From Flavobacterium piscis (GTDB taxonomy: Bacteria; Bacteroidota; Bacteroidia; Flavobacteriales; Flavobacteriaceae): 64,000 nt of DNA. A model generated the notes under the pieces. The model saw only the letters and a list, made by a program, of their open reading frames with translations. It did no database searches and was not told the DNA's origin. Numbering within the stretch: position 1 is the stretch's first letter; each line of letters opens with the position of its first letter. The translations under genes were made by a program, and so were the position numbers. Location of the stretch: the NCBI RefSeq assembly GCF_001686925.1, contig NZ_LVEN01000042.1, positions 124,001 to 188,000 on the forward strand, written 5' to 3'. Shown piece by piece: positions 46,084 through 53,477 of this stretch.

Positions 46084-47478
46084 ATGCAAAACAATAAAGT
46101 ATTCATTTTATTGCCGGACGGAATTGGAATTAGAAACTTTGCTTTTTCTAATTTTTATCAGCTAGGCATTGATCTCGGTTTTCAAATAAAATATTGGAAT
46201 AATACACCGTTTGATTTAACGACATTAGGTTTTGAGGCAATTAAAATTAAAAATGCCAGATCAAATCCTTTTACAGATAGTTATAAAAATGCCCGTAAAC
46301 ACATAGAACTCAATTTAAGTATTAAAAGCGAAAATGATCAGGTTTATGATACCTATCGTTTTCCTTTTTCATACCATAAAATAAAGCCTGCCTTAAAAAA
46401 TCTTGCAACACGGTTTTTAATTGCAACACATTCCTCGACTAAAGGATTAAGTACAATTCGAAAAAAAATTAAAAATTTAGAGCGAAATACAAGCTACTAT
46501 CAACATTGTCTGGAAACTTTAAAAATAGAAAAACCCGCTTTGGTTTTCTGTACCAATCAACGGCCGGTTTTGGCAATTGCACCATTATTAGCGGCGCAAG
46601 AATTAGGGATTCCAACAGCAACATTTATTTTTTCGTGGGATAATTTACCAAAAGCAACCATGGTTGTCGAGACTGATTTTTATTTTGTCTGGAGCGAACA
46701 CATGAAAAAAGAGCTTTTGCATTATTATCCGGATGTAAAAGAAAATCAGATTTTTGTAACAGGAACACCACAATTCGAAAGTCATTTTGATAGCGATAAA
46801 TTAATATCAAGAAATGAGTTTTTTGCAAAACAGCAACTTGATACAGATAAAAAATATATATGTTACTCAGGAGATGATATAACGACTTGTCCTGATGACG
46901 CCCAATACTTATCCGATGTTGCCGATGCTGTTAGAGAATTAAATGATGAGGGAAATTCACTTGGCATTATTTTCAGACGCTGTCCTGTAGACTTCTCTAA
47001 TAGGTATAATGCAGTTCTGGAAAAAAATAAAGATTTAGTTGTTCCAATTGCACCCTTATGGGGAAAAGTTGGAGAAGATTGGGATACTATTTTACCCACT
47101 AAACAAGATGTAGATTTGCAAATGAACACTATTAAATATACAGAAATGGTGCTGAATCTTGGTTCATCAATGGTATTTGATTATGTGGCGCATCAAAAGC
47201 CTTGTGCTTTTATAAATTATAATGTACCCAATAAATTAAATCAGGATTGGTCAGTTTCAAAAATCTATAATTATGTTCATTTCCGTTCCATGCCCAATAA
47301 AAATGCAGTTTTATGGCTAAACTCAGCTAAAGACATAAAACAAAAAATAAAACTTGGTTTAGAGCAGCCAACACAAACAATAACAAATGCTCAAAAATGG
47401 TTTGAAATAATCAACCAGCATCCTCCTAAAAATACATCGGCCAGAATTTGGAAAGCTATTGAAACAATAGTTAGCTAA
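46084..47478 (+). CDS. GT-B-fold glycosyltransferase-like protein of unassigned family
   Basis: A 464-residue protein I cannot place in a named family. It appears to have two Rossmann-like halves. The first ends with LVFCTNQRPVLAIAP and FIFSWDNLPKATMVV, and the second has FVTGTPQFES, YICYSGDD, GIIFRRCPVDF and a late NLGSSMVFDYVAHQKPCAFINY. The last resembles the donor-site glycine-serine and aspartate arrangement of GT-B enzymes such as CDP-glycerol or KDO-type transferases. There is no membrane helix or signal peptide. It lies directly after neuC and the GT11 gene, and no known sialyltransferase family is visible in the window, so it is a candidate for that role. This is inference. Confidence 0.6.
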   Translation: MQNNKVFILLPDGIGIRNFAFSNFYQLGIDLGFQIKYWNNTPFDLTTLGFEAIKIKNARSNPFTDSYKNARKHIELNLSIKSENDQVYDTYRFPFSYHKIKPALKNLATRFLIATHSSTKGLSTIRKKIKNLERNTSYYQHCLETLKIEKPALVFCTNQRPVLAIAPLLAAQELGIPTATFIFSWDNLPKATMVVETDFYFVWSEHMKKELLHYYPDVKENQIFVTGTPQFESHFDSDKLISRNEFFAKQQLDTDKKYICYSGDDITTCPDDAQYLSDVADAVRELNDEGNSLGIIFRRCPVDFSNRYNAVLEKNKDLVVPIAPLWGKVGEDWDTILPTKQDVDLQMNTIKYTEMVLNLGSSMVFDYVAHQKPCAFINYNVPNKLNQDWSVSKIYNYVHFRSMPNKNAVLWLNSAKDIKQKIKLGLEQPTQTITNAQKWFEIINQHPPKNTSARIWKAIETIVS

Positions 47479-47526
47479 TTTTGAATTTTATCTCTATTAA
47501 ATTGTTTATCAAATTTTTAAAATAAT

Positions 47527-48960
47527 ATGTTTTTTAATTCCTTAGCATTTGCTGTTTTTTTACCAATAGTTTTCATACTGTATTGGTTTGTTTTCAATAA
47601 AACAAAAAGCACGCAAAATGCATTATTAATTGTCGCCAGTTACTATTTTTATTCTTGTTGGGATTGGAGATTTCTATTTTTATTAGTGTTCTCAACCTTT
47701 CTTGATTATTATACAGGAATTCAAATCGAAAAAGGAAAATCAGAACGAAGCCGCAAATTTTGGTTTTGGCTCAGCATAATAGTTAATTTAGGATTTTTAG
47801 GGATTTTTAAATATTATAATTTTTTCGCTTCTTCATTCTCAGATTTGTTAAATTCAGCAGGAATAGAAGCAAGTCCAATTTTATTGAATGTAATTCTTCC
47901 GGTAGGAATTTCATTTTATACTTTTCACGGATTATCATACGTAATAGATATTTACTACAAACGAATAAAAGCCGAATACAACTTTATAGATTATTCCTTA
48001 TTTGTAAGTTACTTTCCACTTTTAGTAGCAGGACCAATAGAAAGAGCTACGCATTTATTACCTCAGGTAAAAGTAAAGCGTGAGTTTGATTTTGAAAAAG
48101 CCAAAGAAGGAATTTGCCAGATTATTTGGGGATTGGTAAAAAAAGTAGTGATAGCTGATACTTGTGCAACATACGCAAATGCTATTTTTGACAATTATAC
48201 TGCAATGAATTCATTTTCATTAATTCTGGGAGCAATATATTTTGCATTTCAAATTTATGGAGATTTTTCAGGATATTCAGATATCGCGTTAGGAGTTTCA
48301 AAACTGTTTGGTTTAGATTTATTACGAAACTTTAATTACCCCTATTTTTCAAGAGATATAGCCGAGTTTTGGCGTCGTTGGCACATCTCACTTTCATCAT
48401 GGTTTAGAGATTATTTGTATATTCCGTTAGGCGGAAGCAAAGGCGGAATCTGGATAAAAATTAGAAATACCTTTATCATTTTCGTAGTGAGCGGATTTTG
48501 GCATGGTGCCAATTGGACTTATATTGCCTGGGGATTTATAAATGCGCTATACTTTTTGCCCTTACTTTTGTCAAACAGTAACCGTAATAATATAGACGAG
48601 ATCCATCTCAAAGTTAATTTTGATTCCGTGAAAGTCATAATAAGCATACTTTCAACGTTTTTAATTACTTGTGTCGCGTGGGTATTCTTTAGGGCAAAAA
48701 CCATATCAGATGCTATTTTATATTTAAAAAGAATTGTGACAGATCGAAATTTTGGTTTTCAATATTTAGAAAACGAACGTTACAATTATGAATTACTGCT
48801 TATGATTGGAGTATTTGTTTTAGTAGAGTGGAATAACAGAACTAAAGTTGAACCACTTTCCGGGAAAAGAAATCTACTTAAAATAGCTTTGGCAATACTT
48901 GCGATAATAGCATTTGGTACATTTTCAGATTATAAAGAATTTATATATTTTCAGTTTTAA
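47527..48960 (+). CDS. MBOAT-family O-acyltransferase (AlgI-like), module 2
   Basis: The second MBOAT of the locus, also 477 residues. MFFNSLAFAVFLPIVF and SYYFYSCWDWRFL open it; YGDFSGYSDIALGVSKLFG, FWRRWHISLSSWFRDYLYIPLGG and the catalytic SGFWHGANW match module 1 closely. Like the first, it ends with a one-base overlap (TAATG) with an SGNH-like gene, here followed by a second one. It probably moves acetyl groups across the inner membrane for a different glycan or position than module 1. Confidence 0.92.
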   Translation: MFFNSLAFAVFLPIVFILYWFVFNKTKSTQNALLIVASYYFYSCWDWRFLFLLVFSTFLDYYTGIQIEKGKSERSRKFWFWLSIIVNLGFLGIFKYYNFFASSFSDLLNSAGIEASPILLNVILPVGISFYTFHGLSYVIDIYYKRIKAEYNFIDYSLFVSYFPLLVAGPIERATHLLPQVKVKREFDFEKAKEGICQIIWGLVKKVVIADTCATYANAIFDNYTAMNSFSLILGAIYFAFQIYGDFSGYSDIALGVSKLFGLDLLRNFNYPYFSRDIAEFWRRWHISLSSWFRDYLYIPLGGSKGGIWIKIRNTFIIFVVSGFWHGANWTYIAWGFINALYFLPLLLSNSNRNNIDEIHLKVNFDSVKVIISILSTFLITCVAWVFFRAKTISDAILYLKRIVTDRNFGFQYLENERYNYELLLMIGVFVLVEWNNRTKVEPLSGKRNLLKIALAILAIIAFGTFSDYKEFIYFQF

Positions 48961-49844
48961 TGAAGCATTTTTTAATTTATACAGTCAAAATTATTGTTGT
49001 AACCCTTTTAATAGCCGTTGCGCTTGATGGTTTATACACAGTTATTTTTATGCAGTCTGAAAATAGAGGAAAAGTAGAAACGGTTTTTAATTCTAAAGCT
49101 CAAAAATACGATGTTGTCATTTTGGGTTCCTCGCGGGCAAACAATCATTTTGTGTCACAAATGTTCGAAGATAAAGGACTAAAAACTTTTAATTACGGTA
49201 TAAGTGGCGGTCATTTGTTCGAAGCTTCACTTGTGCTAAAATTAATGATAGAAAGAAAATATGAGATCAAAAATGTAATTCTTGAAGCAGATCTGAATCT
49301 TTCTAATCATCAGGAATCAGATGGCTTTTCTGCAAAGTTCCTACCTTATATTCATAATTCGGAAATTATAAAAGAGCATTTTTCTAACCAAAAAAACTTC
49401 AATGAACTATATTATATTCCGTTTTACAGATATATAAAATACGATTCTAAAATTGGACTTAGAGAAGTCGTAAAAATTGAATCTAAAGAAAAAACCAATG
49501 CTTTAGATAATTTAGGGTTTTATCCGTTAGAGAAACACAAAAATGGCAATATGAAAAATAATATTGTTAATTTAAATCCTTTGCCGCACAATAAATATTA
49601 CGAGGAGATTAAAAATATTTGCAAAGCTAACAATATTAATTTTATTGCTGTTATGACGCCAATGTGCGAAAATGTTGTTGGAATGAATTATTTTGATAAA
49701 GTAAAAAAAGCGTATCCGGAGATTTACAATTACGAAAATGTAGTAATCGAAAACAAATACTTTTCATCTTGCGGACATATGACAAATGAAGGAGCCAGGA
49801 TATTTACAACCAGAATAATTAAAGATTTTTTTAAAAGTAGATGA
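48960..49844 (+). CDS. SGNH-like periplasmic protein of MBOAT module 2, copy 1
   Basis: A 294-residue protein with an N-terminal membrane helix (about residues 7-24) and a periplasmic domain. VVILGSSRANNHFV near residue 52 is a typical nucleophile block with Ser. The expected C-terminal DxxH block reads SSCGHMTNEGA, so the aspartate three residues before His is replaced by serine. It is coupled to the MBOAT by a one-base overlap. The next gene is a close paralogue. It may place acyl groups on the glycan, perhaps with an altered charge-relay residue. Confidence 0.72.
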   Translation: MKHFLIYTVKIIVVTLLIAVALDGLYTVIFMQSENRGKVETVFNSKAQKYDVVILGSSRANNHFVSQMFEDKGLKTFNYGISGGHLFEASLVLKLMIERKYEIKNVILEADLNLSNHQESDGFSAKFLPYIHNSEIIKEHFSNQKNFNELYYIPFYRYIKYDSKIGLREVVKIESKEKTNALDNLGFYPLEKHKNGNMKNNIVNLNPLPHNKYYEEIKNICKANNINFIAVMTPMCENVVGMNYFDKVKKAYPEIYNYENVVIENKYFSSCGHMTNEGARIFTTRIIKDFFKSR

Positions 49845-49896
49845 ACCGAAACATCCAATATAAAATCTATTTTGCACAGGAAATCATTTTGTTAAA

Positions 49897-50772
49897 ATGA
49901 GAAATTTTTTGCTTTATGTATTAAAAATCCTTTTTCTGATTCTTGCTCTGGCAATTATAATCGACAAGGCTTATTCATGTATTTTTCTTCAATCCAATCA
50001 AAGAGATAAAATAGGATATATTTACAACTCAGAACCCAAACAATATGATGTTGTTATATTAGGATCTTCGCGAGCGAACAATCATTTTGTAACACAAATG
50101 TTTACTGATAAAGGTTTAAAAACTTTTAATTTTGGAATGCAGGGTTCTAAATTGTTTGAATCGGATCTGGTTTTAAAGTTATTGCTTGAAAAAAAAAACA
50201 AAATCAAAAATGTAATAATTGATGTTGATGTAACATTAAAATCGGAAACAAGATCAGAAGGCACTTTTGTTCATTTTTTACCCTATTTGCATTCTTCAGA
50301 TGTTGTAAAAAAGCAATTTGAAGATTTAGACGATTTTAAAAGTCTTTATTATATCCCGTTTTACAGATATCTAAAATATGATACAAAAATTGGTTTCAGG
50401 GAAATGTTTTTTTACGGATTAAATAAAAGAAGCCAGGAACTCAATAATGGAGGCTATGATCCTTTAACATCTAACGGAACAAAGTTAAACGAAGAAAGTT
50501 TAAATTTTCAGCCCAAAAGAAATAGATACTATGAAGAAATTAAAAGAATTTGCAAATTAAACCATATTAACCTTATTGCGGTAATGACACCAATGTGCGA
50601 AAATGTTATCGGAATAGATTATTTTCAAAAAGCGAATCAATTATATCCGGAAATTCATAACTACGAAAATGTAGTGGTAGAAGATCAGTATTTTTCATCA
50701 TGCGGACATATGAATGATAACGGATCCAAAATTTTCACAGCCAGAATTTTAAAAGATTTTTTTAATAAATAA
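49897..50772 (+). CDS. SGNH-like periplasmic protein of MBOAT module 2, copy 2
   Basis: A 291-residue tandem paralogue of the preceding gene, with near-identical blocks at matching positions: YDVVILGSSRANNHFV, DKGLKTFN, YYIPFYRY, NLIAVMTPMCENVIG, HNYENVVVEDQYFSSCGHM. The same DxxH-to-SxxH change is present, so it predates the duplication or is a feature of the subgroup. The copies differ most in about residues 105-130 and 175-205, a possible specificity region. The glycosyltransferase that follows starts on the base after its stop codon. Confidence 0.72.
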   Translation: MRNFLLYVLKILFLILALAIIIDKAYSCIFLQSNQRDKIGYIYNSEPKQYDVVILGSSRANNHFVTQMFTDKGLKTFNFGMQGSKLFESDLVLKLLLEKKNKIKNVIIDVDVTLKSETRSEGTFVHFLPYLHSSDVVKKQFEDLDDFKSLYYIPFYRYLKYDTKIGFREMFFYGLNKRSQELNNGGYDPLTSNGTKLNEESLNFQPKRNRYYEEIKRICKLNHINLIAVMTPMCENVIGIDYFQKANQLYPEIHNYENVVVEDQYFSSCGHMNDNGSKIFTARILKDFFNK

Positions 50773-51933
50773 ATGCATATAGCTTTTTTAACATCAGAAT
50801 ATCCACATGATAAAGTTGCGCAGGCAGCCGGAATTGGCACGAGTATAAAAAACCTGGCTAACGCATTAACGAAAAATGGAGAAGAAGTTACTGTTTTTGT
50901 GTATGGACAAAAAGAGCAGGAAATTATTGTTGAAAATGGTATTAGAATTCATCTTCTTAAAAATAAAAAGTACAAGTTCTTTAGATGGTTTTTTCATCGA
51001 AAATATATTGAGAGCTATTGTAATACAGTAATAAAAAAAGAAAATATCCTTATTTTAGAAGCGCCTGATTGGACGGGAATTACAGCTTTCATGAAGTTTA
51101 GAATTCCGTTAGTGATACGTTTTCATGGCAGTGATACCTATTTTTGTCATATAGAAAATAGAAAACAAAAAAAGAAAAATTTCTGGTTCGAAAAATTAGC
51201 TTTGCAAAAGGCGGAAGCTTTTATAGCCCCAACTGATTTCGCGGGTAAATTATCAAATTCACTCTTTAAAATCCAAGATAAAGAAACCAGAGTAATTCCA
51301 AATGGTTTAAATCCTGAAGCATTTCAAAATTTATTTGCCGGCGAATATGATAAAGAATTAATACTGTACATAGGAACCTTAATTAGAAAAAAAGGAGTTT
51401 TAGAGTTACCAGAAATTTTTAATAAAGTTAGAAAAGATAATCCCAATGCAAAATTGGTTTTAATAGGCAGTGATTCGTTTGATATGCAAACCAATTCAGC
51501 TTCGACGTGGGAATTGATGAAAAAACAATTCAAACTAGATGATTTAAAAAATGTTACCTATTTAGGAAAAATACCTTACAGCGAAATACAAGCCTATATT
51601 AAAAAGGCAAATGTTTGTGTGTTTCCTACTTTTGCCGAAACACAGGGAATGGTAACAATTGAGTCTATGGCATTGCAAAAAGCAGTAGTAAACAGTAATT
51701 TTGGCTGGGCACAAGAACTTATAATCGATCGGGAAAGCGGTTTTTTAGTAGATCCGGAAAATCATGAATTATTCGCTCAGAGAATTACCGAAATAATAAA
51801 TAATGAATTACTTAGTCTAAAAATAGGTAAACAAGCAAGAGATAGAGTAGAAGAGAAATTTGATATTAAGAAATTAGCAAAAGCCAATATTAAGTTTTAC
51901 CAGGAAATAATCAGACAATACAAAACGAAGTAA
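50773..51933 (+). CDS. GT4-family glycosyltransferase
   Basis: A 386-residue GT-B enzyme. IAFLTSEYPHDKVAQAAGIGTSIKNLANAL is the family-type N terminus with a long glycine loop, followed by VIRFHGSDTYF, IAPTDFAGKLS and VIPNGLN. The donor half has LYIGTLIRKKGVLELPEIF, VTYLGKIPYSEI and FPTFAETQGMVTIESMALQKAVVNS with the E-x7-E glutamates. The next gene starts on the last base of its stop codon. Substrate unknown. Confidence 0.9.
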   Translation: MHIAFLTSEYPHDKVAQAAGIGTSIKNLANALTKNGEEVTVFVYGQKEQEIIVENGIRIHLLKNKKYKFFRWFFHRKYIESYCNTVIKKENILILEAPDWTGITAFMKFRIPLVIRFHGSDTYFCHIENRKQKKKNFWFEKLALQKAEAFIAPTDFAGKLSNSLFKIQDKETRVIPNGLNPEAFQNLFAGEYDKELILYIGTLIRKKGVLELPEIFNKVRKDNPNAKLVLIGSDSFDMQTNSASTWELMKKQFKLDDLKNVTYLGKIPYSEIQAYIKKANVCVFPTFAETQGMVTIESMALQKAVVNSNFGWAQELIIDRESGFLVDPENHELFAQRITEIINNELLSLKIGKQARDRVEEKFDIKKLAKANIKFYQEIIRQYKTK

Positions 51934-53474
51934 TGATTATTATTTATCATAAAAAAAATAAGGTAGTTGAGGTTAAGGGTAATAACGAAAATATTTTTTT
52001 TTCAAGCACTAATATTGCCAAAACGTTATTTGAATTAGGAGGATTATTTCCGGATAAATTAATAGTCTGGTGCCATTATGATTTAAAATCAAGTTTGAAT
52101 GTTGCTGAGTTTCCTGCTATCTTTCATCATAATAAAATAATGGCTTCTTACAATCCGTTTAACAAGTCATTTATATCAAACGCGATTGGATATGTGGAAG
52201 ATTCTCCGTTTATTAAAATCAATAAAAAAGTAAATTATCCAACCTGGCAAATAAGCAGTTATGCCGGAGGTATTCAAGGCGGTATTTTGCTGGCGTTAAA
52301 GTTTCAAATTAGTACAAGAACCAGCTTTGATTATTTTTTGCATTCATTAGCAAAATTAGCCATGCCAATTGGCCTTTTATGTTATTCTGAACCAAAAATT
52401 TTAAAAGATGTTTTAATTGCAGAAACAAAGAAAAATAGTGATAATTTTATTTTATTTCGATTCATAAAACAACATTATAAAACACGCTGGATATTTTTAT
52501 TGTTTATAAATCTGTTTTTATACGAAAGAAAAACAGCATTTCTGCCAGTAGTTTTTAGTCTGTTTTATTCCAGAAGAAAACTTAAAAATGATTTTTTACT
52601 TGAAGAAATTCCAGTTCAGTCAAAAAACAAAGTAATAGATAGTGGTACTATCGATGTCATTCTCCCAACGATTGGCAGAAAACAATATTTATACGATGTT
52701 TTAAAAGATTTATCCCGTCAGACTTATTTGCCAGTAAATGTTATTATTGTAGAACAAAATCCGACGCCGAATACCGTTACAGAATTAGATTATATAAACG
52801 ATGAGGTTTGGCCTTTTGCCATAAAACATATCTTTACACATCAGGCAGGAGCTGTTAATGCAAGAAATATGGCGCTGGCAGAAGTTAAAAGTGAATGGGT
52901 TTTTCTTAATGACGATGATAATAGATTTGAAGCACACCTGCTTGAAAAAACAATTATTAATATTCAAAATTATGGAGCAAAAGCAGTTTCGACGTCTTAT
53001 TTGCAATACAACGAAATAAAAACCGACCTTGTCGTTAATCAATCTTCAATTTTTGGTTCAGGAAATAGTTTCATACTGTCTAATTTATTAGAGAAAGTTG
53101 AATTCAATAAAATGTTCGCATTTGGATACGGAGAAGATTCAGATTTTGGTATGCAACTTCGGAATGTAGGTATCGATATAATTTACTTTCCAAAACCGGA
53201 AATCTTACATTTAAAAGCACCAATGGGAGGTTTTAGAACCAAACCGGTTCTAGAATGGCAAAAAGATTTTATCCAGCCAAAACCATCTCCAACAATTATG
53301 CTTTATAAAATTTTACATCAAAGTACAGAGCAGATTAATGGATACAAAACGATTCTGTTTTTAAAATTTTATAAAGTGCAGTCAATAAAAAATCCATTTC
53401 TTTATTTCTTCAGTTTTAAAAAGCAGTGGAAACAAAGTGATTATTGGGCAAATCAATTAAAAAATAAACCATAA
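51933..53474 (+). CDS. Two-domain protein: unknown N-terminal domain plus GT2 glycosyltransferase
   Basis: A 513-residue protein. From about residue 238 it is a GT2 enzyme: TIDVILPTIGRKQYL, VIIVEQNP, HQAGAVNARNMAL, the metal site FLNDDDNRFE near 328, and GEDSDFGMQLRNVG followed by HLKAPMGGFRTK, as in the GT2 gene at 36630. The first 230 or so residues are not recognised; they contain LIVWCHYDLKSSLN, TWQISSYAGGIQGGILL and a hydrophobic IFLLFINLFLY near 187-197. The N-terminal part may bind acceptor, partner or membrane. It overlaps the upstream GT4 gene by one base. Confidence 0.78.
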   Translation: MIIIYHKKNKVVEVKGNNENIFFSSTNIAKTLFELGGLFPDKLIVWCHYDLKSSLNVAEFPAIFHHNKIMASYNPFNKSFISNAIGYVEDSPFIKINKKVNYPTWQISSYAGGIQGGILLALKFQISTRTSFDYFLHSLAKLAMPIGLLCYSEPKILKDVLIAETKKNSDNFILFRFIKQHYKTRWIFLLFINLFLYERKTAFLPVVFSLFYSRRKLKNDFLLEEIPVQSKNKVIDSGTIDVILPTIGRKQYLYDVLKDLSRQTYLPVNVIIVEQNPTPNTVTELDYINDEVWPFAIKHIFTHQAGAVNARNMALAEVKSEWVFLNDDDNRFEAHLLEKTIINIQNYGAKAVSTSYLQYNEIKTDLVVNQSSIFGSGNSFILSNLLEKVEFNKMFAFGYGEDSDFGMQLRNVGIDIIYFPKPEILHLKAPMGGFRTKPVLEWQKDFIQPKPSPTIMLYKILHQSTEQINGYKTILFLKFYKVQSIKNPFLYFFSFKKQWKQSDYWANQLKNKP

Positions 53475-53477
53475 ATT

